Source: Saksenaea vasiformis B4078 (taxonomy: Eukaryota; Mucoromycota; Mucoromycetes; Mucorales; Saksenaeaceae). From it: a DNA stretch of 64,000 nucleotides. The position numbers and the translations under genes are program-made. This document shows, piece by piece, positions 44,977 through 57,244 of this stretch (the first letter of the stretch is position 1; each line of letters starts with the position of its first letter). The notes beneath the pieces are model-generated. The model had not been told where the DNA came from, searched no databases, and was given only the letters and a program-made list of their open reading frames with translations. The DNA lies in the NCBI GenBank assembly GCA_000697055.1, contig JNDT01002335.1, positions 1-64,000 on the forward strand. The letters are read 5' to 3'.

Positions 44977-45549
44977 GGTTCGTTTTAATGCCTAGAGAAA
45001 TAAAGAAAAATGACGGAAAAACAGAGCTGAGTAAGCCTGATGAGTCATGCATTAAGTGAGGGAAACAGCGGGAAAACGAAAGGATAAGGTCAAGAGCCGA
45101 TACGCCCAGGGTCTTCTTATTTTGTCAATCAAGTACATATTCCAAAAAAGGTAAGCACCTGCAGGACGATACGGATGAAATGTCGCCACTCCGAACATCA
45201 ATGATATGTCACAAAGATGATAGATTCCATCTACAAAGTGAAGAAACAAGAAAACAAATGCAACACTTAGCTCAATAATAAGGAAAAGAAACTAAACTTA
45301 GTACAACTAAATATATAAGCGTCATTCCATGCAGACCATTCGTGTGAAAAGTTAAACGTTACTGAAAAACGGCTTAAATGTTCGACCTCTTGCAAGTCAC
45401 GCCCCAACCTTACTCTTTGTAAGCAAATCAGTGACAATCAAAAACCCGTCCATTTTTATTTGACTCCATCCTTTTTTTTTCTTCTCCTTTTTCTTTTCTT
45501 CACGTATCTCTCTCTCTCTTCCTTTTTAGTTTACAACAAAACAAGAAGA

Positions 45550-47312
45550 ATGCCTTCACCTGTCGAACAACTTCGTGAACAAGTTACCAATGAACTTCAC
45601 GGCTCAGTGACTATTGTTGGTATGTTGGGGATAAACCATCGGGAAAATAAGCGCGATGTTGGGGGGAGAGAATGTTAGAAATTAATAAGGATTATTATAT
45701 CTTTCTAGTCTTGGGTGCTTCTGGCGATTTGGCTAAGAAGAAAACATACCCTGCCTTATTCGGCTTGTATCGTTATGGATTTTTACCCGAGAACACTCAA
45801 ATTGTCGGTTATGCACGTACACAAATGACGCATGAAGACTATCTCGGAAGAGTGACTCAATATATCAAAGCCCAAGATTGTCAAGAAACCTTGGAAGCAT
45901 TCAAGAAGATCACCACTTATGTTTCTGGACAATATGATGATGATAAGTCATGGCAACGTCTTGATAGTGCTTTGAGAGAGAGTGAACAAAAGCGCGGTTT
46001 GGTTGCTGGTCGAAAGCATCGTATCTTTTACATGGCTCTCCCTCCCTCTGTATTTATTCCCGTGGCTAAAGGTCTTAAGCGTAATGTCTACTCAACCGAA
46101 GGCTCAAACCGTCTTGTGGTTGAAAAGCCATTTGGTATGGATCTTGAAAGTGCCAATCATCTCGGTCGAGAACTCGGTGCATTGTTTAAAGAAGAAGAGG
46201 TAAGAAAGAAAGAAAGAAAAAAAAAGGGCGATAAGAAGGGGAGGCTATTCCATATCTAATCATTTCTTTTCCGTAGATTTTCCGTATCGATCATTATCTT
46301 GGAAAGGAAATGGTTAAAAATGTGATGAACGTTCGCTTTGCCAATATTTTCTTCAGCAACATCTGGGATCGTAACAACATTGATAATGTTCAAATTACAT
46401 TCAAGGAACCTTTTGGCACAGAAGGTCGTGGAGGTTACTTTGACCAAACAGGAATTATTCGTGATGTGATCCAAAACCGTAAGTGATAAGAAAAAAAAAA
46501 GAAAAGTTGGACGCGGTGAGAACTAAAGAGTTCGGGGTTCAGATTTATTGCAAGTCCTTTCATTGATTGCAATGGAGCGACCCATCTCAACCGATGCGGA
46601 GGCTATCCGAGATGAAAAGGTCAAGGTGCTCAAGTGCATTCGACCGATTACATTGGATGATGCCCTTTTGGGTCAGTACACCGCTGCCAATGGCAAACCC
46701 GGTTATCTTGAGGACGAGACGTTGAAGAATAAGGACAGTCTTACACCTACCTTTGCGGCATTGGCTTGTTGGATTCATAACGAACGTTGGGAAGGTGTTC
46801 CCTTTATTCTCAAGGCGGGTAAGGCTTTGAACGAAGCCAAGGTGGAGGTCCGCATCCAGTTCCGCCATGTGCCGGGTAATTTGTACCGAGAGTCTTCCCG
46901 TAACGAGCTAGTGATGCGTATCCAACCCAAGGAGGCGATGTACGTCAAATTTAACAACAAGCAGCCCGGTCTATCCTATCAGACAATCCAGACCGATCTT
47001 GACTTGTCCTACCATGACCGATACACCGATCTTCATATCCCCGACGCTTACGAATCGCTTATCTTGGACGTGTTGCGCAACGATCATTCCAACTTCGTAC
47101 GTGACGATGAATTGGAAGCGGCTTGGAAGATCTTTACACCGCTTCTTCACAAGATTGATGACCACGATAACGATATCAAGGTGGCAACCTATGCCTATGG
47201 TTCGCGTGGACCAGCTGAGCTGGATGACTTTGTGAAGAAATATGGTTACGACCGTGCACAGGCTGAATACTCGTGGCCACGTCAAAGCGTAGCAGGCAAC
47301 AACAAGCTTTAG
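45550..47312 (+). CDS. ZWF1: Glucose-6-phosphate 1-dehydrogenase
   Basis: Four exons (45550-45619, 45709-46199, 46277-46478, 46543-47312) encode 510 residues, the usual length. The NADP-binding fingerprint is [18 protein letters not shown] (completed across intron 1). The substrate and catalytic motif [11 protein letters not shown] comes right after intron 2, and QNHLLQVL is formed across intron 3. The C-terminus has the structural-NADP region. It oxidises glucose-6-phosphate to 6-phosphogluconolactone with NADP+, the first step of the oxidative pentose phosphate pathway, in the cytosol. It sits about 570 bp downstream of OXR1 in the same orientation. A T/C-rich tract precedes the start. Confidence 0.96.
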
Positions 47313-47422
47313 TTTCTTTCTTTGTTTCTTTTTCCGCTGGTTTTGGTTTTTCGTTCTTTTTTTTTGTGTGAATTATTCTTTCTGTATGGGTAAAAATCCT
47401 TGGTCTTGTTGTATTGTATGAA

Positions 47423-47463
47423 TATGTGTGTATGTGTGTGTGTGTGTGTGTGTATGTGTGTGG
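47423..47463. repeat. TG microsatellite
   Basis: A (TG)n run with two TATG interruptions in the 3' flank of the G6PD gene. Confidence 0.85.
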
Positions 47464-47780
47464 AGGATTACCCCCTTTCTCTTGTGTAAAACTTGTATTC
47501 CATCATCTGTTTTTCTCTTTATCCCCACTTTGAAACAATTTGTTCTTTTTTCTTTTTGGTCCAACGTTTTACCGAAAAGTCTAAAATCGGCGACCCTAAC
47601 GTTCCGCTTACATAAGCTGAAGAAAGAATTTAGCGAAGCGCTGTGTGTGTGTCTGTGCATGTGTTTCCGGCGGTCTGTCCTTTCGGCGGTCCATACGCTG
47701 AGTTAAGCCGCCCCCAAAAATAGAAGCTGCGTAGGTTTACCATCAGATATTGCATAACCAGAAAAAATCTATAGGACATA

Positions 47781-49120
47781 CACTCTAAAGTAGCAAGTCT
47801 GTGGACGGTAGTGCAAACTCCGCTACTTTCAGTTCATACTTCAAAATCTTTTACAGGTGTTTTCCTTCTTTTTCTTATAAATTTATTTCTATGCCATTTG
47901 GAGATATTTCCAATACTACTCGAAAGCATAACTGTGAATTTTCTGAGGCGGAGCGCACGATGATTTTCGGAATGAAGGCAGCAGGAATGTCATATGGTGC
48001 TATCGCCAAGGCCAAAGGACTTGGAAAATCGAGTGTGCATCGTATTGTAAAGCACGTTAGTGAGTATGGCTCTCCGACTTCTAAACCAAGAGAAGGAAGA
48101 CCCAAGAAGATTACGAAACGATCATGTCGAGCCATTGAACGCAGCATCCGTGACAATCCGCGTACACCCCTGAAGGTTCATCACGCGACTTTCTCCGAAA
48201 CATGCATGAAGGTTTCATTGAGCACATTCGCCAAAACTGTGCACGAACTTGGGTTCTCTTCACGCCGCCCTATTCGTAGACCTAGGTTAACAGAAAACCA
48301 CGGAACCAGACGGCTAAAGTGTGCAGAGGAACGCGTGAACTGGACTCCTGAGCGATGGCAGAAGGTAATCTGGAGCGATGAGTCCAGATTACGTGTCATT
48401 GGTAACGATGGTCGGGTACGTGTCTTGCGGAAGGATGGCGAAGGTCTTCTGGAACAGCACATCACCGAAACTACAAAGTTCGGCAGTGGCTCGGTAATGG
48501 TATGGGGCTGCTTCAATGCAGATGGGGTTGGCCTCATTCAAGTGGTAGATGGCAGGATGGATGGGAAGGAGTACATCAAGGTTTTGCAGAGAAACTTGAT
48601 ACCATTTTTGAAGGAGAACAAGTTAGATGACCATATCTTTCAGGAAGACAATGCCCCATGTCATAAGAGCAAGGCCGTGCAGCGATGGAAGAGCAAACAT
48701 GGTGTCTCCTTCATGCAAGACTGGCCTGCACAAAGTCCAGATCTCAATCCTATTGAGCATCTCTGGGACGAGCTGGAGCGTCGTCTGGTAAAGAGGAGAC
48801 ACCTGATTCACAAGCCAGAACAGTTGGAGGCAGCACTCATGGAAGAGTGGCATGCCGTCCCTGCAAGCATCTGTGAAAGCCTGGTTGCTTCCATGCCAAA
48901 AAGGTGTCAAGCCGTGATTGAGGCGCGTGGGGGGCACACACCTTACTAAATTCATACGACAATGGAAATAAATATGCTTCATATCTAACTTGTTCTACGT
49001 CTAGCATCTTTAAGTGCATTAAGTAGCATTTATCAAGTGCATATGAAGTATACAGTGTTGTCAGGAAATCAGATTAGCGGAGATTAGTGCTACCGTCCAC
49101 AGACTTGCTACTTTGGAGTG
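47781..49120 (+). mobile_element. Apparently intact Tc1/mariner element
   Basis: This is a 1,340-bp element flanked by TA (47779-47780 and 49121-49122). The terminal inverted repeats begin CACTC(T/C)AAAGTAGC and match for about 30 bp with two differences. It carries a single uninterrupted transposase gene on the plus strand. It lies between the G6PD and SWC4 genes and disrupts neither. Confidence 0.93.
47891..48949 (+). CDS. Tc1-family transposase, full length
   Basis: A 352-residue uninterrupted frame. The N-terminal bipartite HTH includes GMKAAGMSYGAIAKAKGL and the GRPRR-like hook KPREGRPKK. The DDE catalytic triad is complete: Asp in VIWSDESRL, Asp in IFQEDNAPCH and Glu in PDLNPIEHLWDE, with 35 residues between the last two by my count. 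It binds the element ends, excises it and inserts at TA. The ATG at 47891 gives MPFGDISNTTRKH, matching the start of the dead copies at 3606 and 58457. An upstream in-frame ATG at 47801 lies just inside the TIR and is less likely. Confidence 0.93.
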   Translation: MPFGDISNTTRKHNCEFSEAERTMIFGMKAAGMSYGAIAKAKGLGKSSVHRIVKHVSEYGSPTSKPREGRPKKITKRSCRAIERSIRDNPRTPLKVHHATFSETCMKVSLSTFAKTVHELGFSSRRPIRRPRLTENHGTRRLKCAEERVNWTPERWQKVIWSDESRLRVIGNDGRVRVLRKDGEGLLEQHITETTKFGSGSVMVWGCFNADGVGLIQVVDGRMDGKEYIKVLQRNLIPFLKENKLDDHIFQEDNAPCHKSKAVQRWKSKHGVSFMQDWPAQSPDLNPIEHLWDELERRLVKRRHLIHKPEQLEAALMEEWHAVPASICESLVASMPKRCQAVIEARGGHTPY

Positions 49121-49304
49121 TATATCAGATAGCATTTGTCATGGCCAACTAGGAGGTTGGATATCTTTCTGTTCATGGCAAAATGACGCGACAGTGGCAT
49201 TGAAAAACAAAATGAATTCCATATTCAATAATGTTTTCCCAAAAAAGAAACAACCACCATCAATGGAGGTGGGATCTCACGGCATCACTGTTCATTGAAC
49301 ACAG

Positions 49305-49525
49305 TTTTACGCTACTCTACATAAGCTGTGCTCCATGAAGAGCCGAGTTTGCGCTAAGGAAATAATTGAATATGCGGTCATTAGTTCACGAATTGGCGAC
49401 AAAATAATACTGTACTTACTTATATCAGCTTGATCCCCAGATGGACGCATAATTTATTGGAGCAGCATAAAAAATTGTTCACGATTAGTAAATGAAATAT
49501 GCTTTGATGTCGTTTTACTTACCCA
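49305..49525 (+). repeat. Dispersed repeat R1, copy 3
   Basis: The third R1 copy (see 11410-11625). It keeps TTGCGCTAAGGAAA, TACTTACTTATATCAGCTTG, ATGGACGCATAATTTATTGG and GATTAGTAAATGAAAT. Confidence 0.6.
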
Positions 49526-50277
49526 GAAGGTAAGCAGGTCAGAAGCCCGGGCCAAGCCCGCACCTGAGTCCGGTGGGGCTAACGTGTCTCAGGCGTTTGA
49601 GCAATACAAGAGTTCGGTGTGGGAAAATCAAAATCAAAAGTCTCACAATTGAGTGAAGACATTCATGCTGTATTGCAAGTAATATTAGAAGTCGATACAA
49701 CCGATATACCACATGCCCCTTGTAAAGAATACGATACTAAATTTAATTGATGTTAACTTTCCACTGAGAACTTTTACCTATCGACGATTAAGGAGCCAAT
49801 TGTGCTCTTTTCCCCTAGAAGCAGGAGGTCCTTTCGCTTCTTATTTGTCAATCACTATTTGAAAAATGAGAGTATGGCATGTGAGATGACGCTGTCTGGC
49901 GATTTTACTTTCATGAAGTACTAAAAAGTAGAGGCGATTTCTAGTCTAGCAACAAGAAAAGGCATATCAGAGTTAGTGAAATACGTCATCTGCTTGAGCT
50001 AGACAAGCGTCGCACATTGTATAATCCTCAGCATGGTTTTCAACAGATTACGACATTGTTTTACAAAAGTCTGTATAGCTCGTTCCGTGGTTGTACTCCC
50101 ATATCTATTTGTCAGACGCAAACGTCAATTTTGATGTGTGAATCCCCAATTTGAAGAATGTCAGACGGACAACTGTGTGCTTATGGCCAGGAGCGTTTTT
50201 GATTGGCTGAAAACTTTCTCCAGACTTACACGTACACACTGGCTGGGTACGGAGCCTCTCACAAATAATAAATTACC
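49526..50277. other. Stretch without a recognisable gene
   Basis: A GC-richer patch at 49540-49590 holds a small inverted repeat (AGCCC/GGGGCT). The rest is AT-rich without a convincing frame. The right end is presumably the SWC4 promoter. Confidence 0.35.
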
Positions 50278-52043
50278 ATGGTTGGATCCGATGGCTTTAA
50301 GAACGACCAAGGTAAATTACCACATGAAATGATCAAGAGAAGAGAAAGAGACATAAAGAAAGGGAAAAAAAGTGCACTTAACTTTTTCGGTTCTCTATTC
50401 AGAAGCACGACTCATGAGTGGACTATAGAGGTTGATCCAGATCTGTGTTCTTTGATCGGCGGTGCTCCTCCAGTAGCATTTATTAAGCCAAGTTATCAAA
50501 GGAAGTACAACGTACGACGAAAACCTGTGTCATGGTAGGAGAATAGAAAATAGGAATGGTTACCTTTACGAAAGAGAGAGAGAATAGGGTACTTGCACCA
50601 TTTACAAATCCTGCACGTATGGATGATTTGACTTTAAAACATTGGGTGAAAGCAACAGACGCAGACAGCGAAGGTGGGATGGGATGGGATGGGATGGGAT
50701 GGTAGAGCTGGGTTCTAACTCATCCATTGCTTAGATTATGCGTTCGCACAGTTCAATCGAGTGATTGATGTCGTTGAATACACTGATGAAGAATACGATA
50801 AACATTTGACAGGTAAACGAGAGCAGGAAAGAGCTCTTTTGGTTCATGGGTGGCGTCATTAGATCCTGGATGGACGAAAGAAGAGACAGATTATCTGTTT
50901 GCGCTCTGTCGACAGTATGATTTACGCTTTCCCGTCATCGCCGATCGATATACTTCTGAAAAACAACGAACTATGGAGGATCTGAAAGACCGCTATTATT
51001 CTGTCTACCGAAAATTACTTCGAGCGAGACCTTATGGAGATTTTGGACAGGATCGACAGATGTTGATGCAGCAATATCAATATGATAAAGAGAAAGAAGT
51101 GGAAAGAAAAAAAGCGTTGGCCAATTTATTTAGTCGGACAAGTGAACAAATTGAAGAAGAGGAAGTTCTATTGGCGGAAACAAGACGAATTGCGGAAAAC
51201 GAAGCACGTCTGGGTCGGGAGCGAGAATTATTATATGCTTCACTTCAGTTGGAAAGTGCGCAGCAAGCACCACCAACACCATTGACGCCTACGCACGCAG
51301 GTCCTAGTAGTACTTCGAGTGGTGCTTTGTCTACACCGGGAGGCATCGGCATTGCGGGAGGAACCGCGAGTACATCCAACGCGGCGGATATTAAGGCACG
51401 TGGTAAATGAAATTTTTATGGACAAGCGAGTAATGAACAAAGTAGAAAAAGAAGAAAGAGGAGATTGGCCATGTGAAGAAAGCGCGCAAGGTATCCAACG
51501 CCTCATCAAGCATGATGGAAGGTAAGCACAATCAGAAAATGCCAATGAATCGAAATATTGATACAACTCTACCCAGATATTATACCCGAAAAAAAGGAAA
51601 AACTTGTTCCTGGTGTTTATGTACGATCACAAAAAATATCTGGAGTCAAACCAGCATTGAACCAAAAAGTGCTAAAGACATTGGCGGATTTGGGCATTGG
51701 TAAAGAAAAGAAGAAGAAAAAAAAAGGAGAAAGCGGAGACAAAAAAAGAGGATGACTGAAAGGGGATCTGCATGATTATAGGACCACGGCCCGTGATGGG
51801 AACTGCACAAGTGTGTTACAAATATGAACAATTGCAAAATGCGGTCTTGAACATGTTCGATGTTAAGAAATCCGTGGATAAGATGGAAACTGACCACAGG
51901 CTGAGAGCGCAAAGAGGGCGTGAAGGCAGTACTTTTGGAAGGGTAAACTTGAGAAAAGAACGTCAATTAAGAACTAAAAACAAATGTTGCTATAGAAACA
52001 GTCCACCACCATGACTGGTATACGTGATAAAAGGCGTCGATAA
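50278..52043 (+). CDS. SWC4: SWR1/NuA4 subunit SWC4 (DMAP1 homologue)
   Basis: A multi-exon gene; clear introns are 50535-50587, 50674-50734 and 50813-50862, with further ones in the 3' half. Motifs in order are IGGAPPVAFIKPSYQRKYNV, APFTNPARMDDLTLKHWVKA, FAQFNRVIDVVEYTDEEYD and the SANT-like WTKEETDYLFALCRQYDLRF. Then come TMEDLKDRYYSVYRKLL, a long charged helix, and the C-terminal KKEKLVPGVYVRSQKISGV and PRPVMGTAQVCYKYEQL. The last exon ends TGIRDKRRR at 52043. SWC4 is shared by the H2A.Z-depositing SWR1 complex and the NuA4 acetyltransferase and binds DNA. The N-terminus is unusual or an upstream exon is missing; ATG 50278 is tentative. Confidence 0.85.
50674..50702 (+). repeat. GGGAT pentanucleotide repeat inside a SWC4 intron
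   Basis: Five perfect GGGAT units begin at the intron's own GTGGGAT donor, so the repeat includes the 5' splice site. It is then followed by a normal CTAAC branch and TTAG acceptor. Confidence 0.8.
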
Positions 52044-52257
52044 CCTAAATAAGTAACGCTTAAGAAGACACCCTTAAGGTGGAGTATGAATTCATGAAAA
52101 AACATAAAAAACAAAGCTGGAACCCAAAATTCCACTTTTTTACCTTTCTCCCCCCTTTTTTCTATAATAGCTTATAACCCTTTTTACCCTTGTTCTTTTT
52201 TTATTTATTTATTTATTTCTTTATACAGAGAGTGAGAAGTGCTAATTCACAGAGAGG

Positions 52258-53857
52258 ATGCTCGAAAAGGACCAGACGCCTCCTCCAAAGGCAGTCAACA
52301 TCATTCGTCCTTCATCGCCATTTTTTCAACATTTTAAACGACCTATTTCTCCTCATCATCTATCAGCTCCTCAGGATACTTCTCACTCTTCTTCAACCGC
52401 TTCTTCTTCTGCTTCTACTAGTCCTCCATCTACTGTATCTGCTTTATCGTCTGCATCTTCCAATTCTTTACGCATCCCACCAACTATCCTTAACCCATCA
52501 AACTTTGCCACTGGCTTTTCTCTCTTTCAGCCACCCAGTTGGACTCAGTATGCAAAACAGTCGTTTGCTGCAGCCGCTGCATCGCCATCCTTCACCACAA
52601 ACCCCCTTTTACAACGTCCAAAAAGCTTTTCCAACTTATCTAAATATACTGTCGTGTCAAACAGTCAAGAAGATGACACTTATGATACCATAGACGATCT
52701 GGATAGTATTGATGGCGATATTTCGGAAGACCATGACTCATCGGGATCCGATACGGAAATTCCAACCAAAGTCGTCGCCAAAGTAAAAGTAGGCACGATT
52801 ATGAATGGTAAAGGTCAATTTTTATCCAAAGGAGAAAGTGACACCCTAGACGACGCGCGAATGCATCGCAAGGTAATAATAACAACAACAACAGCAGCAG
52901 CAGCAGCGCTATTCCTTGTCATCCGAATTGTGGGATTTTAATGCCGCTATAAATAACAGATTGCCGATCTCGAAATTGAAAAAGCCTCCTTGTTGACACT
53001 GAATGCTACACTGGAAGCCACCGTGAGACGACAAGCTGAACAAATCGTCGAATTACAAAAACGCTTGCAATCGTAAGAATTACTTTATCCACCACCTCCT
53101 TCATTTCTATTCATGATTTCGACGAACAGAAATGATGGTCCATTAACCCCTGTATCTGAAAAACAGATGGGTCTCGAGGTAACTTGACTACTGTATCTTC
53201 TTTTTTTTAAAAACGATTCTAGTTGGATACCATCGACGTACCCGACGAATTGACGGAAGAAGAAATCCAAAATGATCATCTCTTTCAACGCGTTCGTTCC
53301 ATGGTGCAATTGCTAATTGATCAAGCTCAAATCGCCATTGTACAAAAGACAAAAGTCACCGGGCGCGTATTAACCAACTACGTTGAAAACGACGAAGGAA
53401 ATGAAATCCTTGAAGAATATGAATTGGATTTGGAACAACTACCTATACCAGAAGAAAAAGGTAAGACAACGTTGCGTAAAGACGTACTCATGGGGAAAAA
53501 AATGATGCAGAAAAAAGACCAACAACGAATCGACGATCATGGTCTCATACAAGCCATGAACAACAAAAATCATCGCTAAGAAGGACTTCTGATGGACAAA
53601 ATGTCACTACTACAACGACACATCATCGTCCTGCTTCCCCCGTGCTATCACGCCAACGTGCTATGACAGTAAACAGTACCCCCCCTACAAGACGATCGGC
53701 CGTACCACGAATACAGCGACCATCCTCACCTGCCCCCATTACGCCACCTCGTTCACAGTCTCCACGCCCCTTCAGCCCACCCTTACTACGTACAGCCTCA
53801 CGCGCATCATTTCGAAAAAGTCAGCAGGAATTGGAACCGCCAAAATGGTACAATTAA
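52258..53857 (+). CDS. Ser/Pro-rich coiled-coil protein
   Basis: Exons at 52258-52872, 52960-53072, 53130-53178 and 53223 onward. The N-terminal about 200 residues are Ser/Thr/Pro-rich and disordered. A coiled coil follows in exon 2 (IADLEIEKASLLTLNATLEA, then RQAEQIVELQKRLQ), then a helical part (FQRVRSMVQLLIDQAQIAIV). That frame stops at 53579. A different frame (from about 53580) carries a Pro/Arg/Ser-rich tail ending LEPPKWYN at 53857, so either an unplaced intron or a two-base shift joins them. Family not recognised. The layout suggests a cytoskeletal, spindle or adaptor protein, which is inference. Confidence 0.6.
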
Positions 53858-54219
53858 TGATACCTAACTTAAAAAGAAATTGATACTATGCCCATCATTT
53901 TGCAACCTTATGATATCAAAATCCCTTTGTCCTGGAGCAGCGCTTCAGATCCACCGCATATACCGTTTACATACATCTTTTACCCTTTTTTAAAAAACCG
54001 TTCAAGCCGAACGTTTGTACAGGCACCCCTTGTTTCTCTTTCTCTCTCTTTTTTTTTTCTTTAGTCGAATTTCATTGTATGGTATAAAGCTATCTTCTCT
54101 TATCCATCGACTAAGTAAAACCAATCATTCGGACAATGTATCGTCAGCAATCATTGCAACGCTAATTAATAAGAATAAGTAAAGTCGGCCTGGTTGTCTA
54201 GAAAACTGCACCGTGCCGG
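53858..54219. other. Convergent intergenic region
   Basis: It lies between the coiled-coil gene (+) and YOS9 (-) and is T-rich with no gene. It presumably holds both 3' ends. Confidence 0.5.
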
Positions 54220-55666
54220 TTAAAAATAGGTTTTCTCATACGCTTCCTTGTTCCGTTCTTGACCGTCCGAATTTTCAGGTTTCTTGTACTTCCGCTCCTC
54301 TTTCTCTTCGTTTGCCTGTTTTTCAAATAACTTTTTAAACTGCGTATTGTCCCCTTTCAAAAATCGTCCTTGTTCATCGGTGTAAAGAATCGTGAGTTCC
54401 ATTCCATCTTGACCCAACTGCTCCTCTAGCTCATTCTGACGCTGCAATTGATTGACTTGTGATGTAAGTCGTGCAATCATGGACAATAAAAGTTCCTTTG
54501 TGTCCGAATCATCTGTTGCATCATTTATCGCGTCTTTGTTGTAGGATGGCTCTTTTTTTGTTTCAGGTACATTTTCGTCTCCCTGCGTTGGGTCGGCGAT
54601 ATCGGTACTTTCCGCTTGTGTTGCTGTCTGCGTAGACTCTCCATCAGAGATCAGTTTCTCAGATACAATGGGATCACATTCAATTGTACGCGCTCCTGAT
54701 TGTGTTTGGGAAGCTAGCATCATCTCTTCACAAAGACGTGGCGTCAGTACTACGATCTGATATTGGCATATCGTCACTTCTTGAGGCATTGCAATGCGAT
54801 CGCCTGCTTGCATATCACAATGGTACTGAAGATAGACTCCTGAGTACATACACCGTAACAGCCTTTCGTTGTTATTTACCTGAATTTCTACTGTACGTGG
54901 TTTATCTGTCAAATCACATCTAGTACCACCAGTCCATTTCTGTACAAGGTAACGTTTGTCGCCTACGCGACGAAGACTTGTCGTCGGTCCCTCGTATCGT
55001 TTCGAAACATCGGTTTGGTCGCTTGTGTCTTCATTTTCTGTCGGATGGGCATAGGTGCCTAAATAGAAGGATGGAGAGGCACCTGGGACAGAGGCACCCT
55101 CTCCTTGCGTTTTTTGTTCAATATGGTATTGGCGGACATGTTTGTTATGGCAGTACTCGTAGGACCAGTACGAATGCGACTAGGTACGGGGTGAGCAACT
55201 CATCAAAGATACAATCTGCTTACGTGGTAGTAAAGACAATTTTTACCGAGCGGTTCAAGGAGCTGAAGGCCCTTTTCAATGCTTTGTTGTACATCCTCTT
55301 CACTCATATGTTCTGCACGTTCCTGTTTGGCCCGCTCGACTTTACTGTCAACCTGAGGGATGGTGCATAGAAATGGTTGGCCGTTGGCGCTCATCATAAC
55401 GACACTGTTCTTATCATTGTGGGTCTTGAACGAAACCTGGCCCTAAACATTCATTCGCATCAGTATTCCCCATAGAAAAGGGGGCAAAATGCAGAACTTA
55501 CGGCCGGGTGTTCATCAAAAACTTTGGATTCGGGGATCTTGTTCTCTGTTAGCGCTACGCGATAGCGAGGAAAGGCAAGTACATCTTCATAGACAAAGGA
55601 TGAGCTCAGACATGTTGGCAAGAGCTGTGCAAACAGCACAAGCAAAATCGCCCGATGTAAACCCAT
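54220..55666 (-). CDS. YOS9: ER lectin OS-9/Yos9 (MRH domain)
   Basis: Four exons (55666-55502, 55442-55224, 55179-54880, 54825-54220) encode 429 residues. A signal peptide is at residues 1-21 (GLHRAILLVLFAQLLPTCLS). The MRH lectin domain contains YWSYEYCHNKHVRQYH, YLVQKWTGGTRCDLTDKPRT, TVEIQYHCDMQ (formed across the last intron) and CQYQIVVLTPRLC. The Trp-Ser-Tyr-Glu and paired cysteines are the expected sugar-binding and disulphide residues. Yos9 recognises trimmed N-glycans on misfolded proteins and passes them to the Hrd1 complex for ER-associated degradation. There is no C-terminal HDEL; the tail is acidic and Lys-rich and ends KTYF. Confidence 0.9.
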
Positions 55667-55859
55667 TCTCTTCTGTCACTCCCGCGCCAAAGGCAGACTG
55701 CTGGCATTTTACCGGTATCCGGGTCATGCAGGTCACACATTTCACACATTTTTGGCAAAATGCCATTGGATCAGGACAAGTGTATGCGCCACAATGAGAA
55801 CCAAAGCGATCTGCTAAGCGTCCGAGGTAATCGATATAAGATTCTGTCCATTGAAACAC

Positions 55860-56062
55860 GTTCTATGCTACTCTAAAGAAGCTTCGCATGCAGAAAGAAC
55901 CAATGTTACGCCGAAAAGAAAGTAAACCACGTTTCTAGCACGCTAACTACAGCAGAGATCTTTGGTCTTGCCGTGAACACAAAATTTATTGGCATAAAAT
56001 GTATTTTAGGATTAGTAAACGAAATAGTACGTTGATATTTTAACTTACCCGAAGAGTGCCGT
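55860..56062 (+). repeat. Dispersed repeat R1, copy 4
   Basis: The fourth and most diverged R1 copy (see 11410-11625). It keeps TGCTACTCTA, a CGAAAAGAAAGT block shared with copy 1, GAACACAAAATTTATTGGC and GATTAGTAAACGAAAT. It lies just upstream of YOS9. Confidence 0.55.
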
Positions 56063-57244
56063 GCAACTAGTTGATACAGCCATGGAGAAGCCGAAATAGC
56101 GTTAGATAGTGATATAATAATCAAGGCGTAGCAGCCCTACCGCTTGGTTTGCAAATACTTGAGTATATGTCTTCTTTTTTTCCCACAAAGACTTTTGTAT
56201 TTTGTTGAGAGACCATGTTAATGGTTGATGCTTGTTGTTGCAGAATTTACCGTTATTTAAGACATTCTGTATCATGCTTCGTCCTTCTGAGTTCATCCTT
56301 CGAGATACGGGAATCATACAGTTAGGTCACCTTTGTATGTCTTTCACGCCAATGTATTTTCGTTGATCAGATAACTCTGCCATGCATTGGATCGATAAAG
56401 ACAACCAATGCACCAGATAATTAATGACTCAATATGGATCGCAAACCGTTGCCTAAAGCATATTCTACATCGGATGACAGAGTCAACATCTGGCGCGAAC
56501 ACAGCATGGAAAAGCTCGGCAAGTCGAGACAAGTATTGGGTTAACGTGAAAAGGACTATCTCCCAGCTCAAAATTTACCTAGAGGAAACGCTCATGTAAA
56601 ATCTACGAAGAAGGTGCAAGTTTAACGCGTTCTATCATTCATGTAAGCCAAAAACTATCTTCTAAAGGATACATAATTACATATGGTCCTGCGAGAGGTC
56701 CATTTGTTTGGGCCGAAATGAGTTACAACGCGCCTAGGGACCCGATTGTATGCCTCATCACAAATTCATTTAAAGCTGTTTCACCGCACAGTCCACTGCC
56801 AAGTGATGCTTGGCAAGAGCGTAAAAAAAAAAGGTAAAAGTCCGTTTAAGATGTCCTTCGGATATTGTCTTATTTGGTAAAATCTGGCCGCAGCCACAGC
56901 TCAGCTGGGAGCACAGAGCCTTTCAGTTCGTTTGACATGTTATGTGCACAGGTGCTAGAATCTATTCACACCACTGCACAGGTCTATGCTATTGCTGCGT
57001 AGTCAAAGCGTACATCCGTACTATGGGAAATTGCAACATGCGGTCTTTGATTTCACGTGAAGGCCTTTGATCTGCACCGCCCAGAAAACGGGATTCTATC
57101 GTCGGAACGTGTGCATGGCCGAATTTAGACACTTTGTCGGACAACGATCTCCTTTCGTTCGGCCCAAATGGTCCATATTTAGTACCATCAAGACGTATAA
57201 ATAGTGGTTTGAAAATGTAAGGAACGCTATCACAAGAACTCATC
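56063..57244. other. Stretch without a recognisable gene
   Basis: Only short frames without motifs. The last few hundred bases are the 5' flank of the first RTA1-like gene; no TATA box could be fixed with confidence. Confidence 0.35.
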
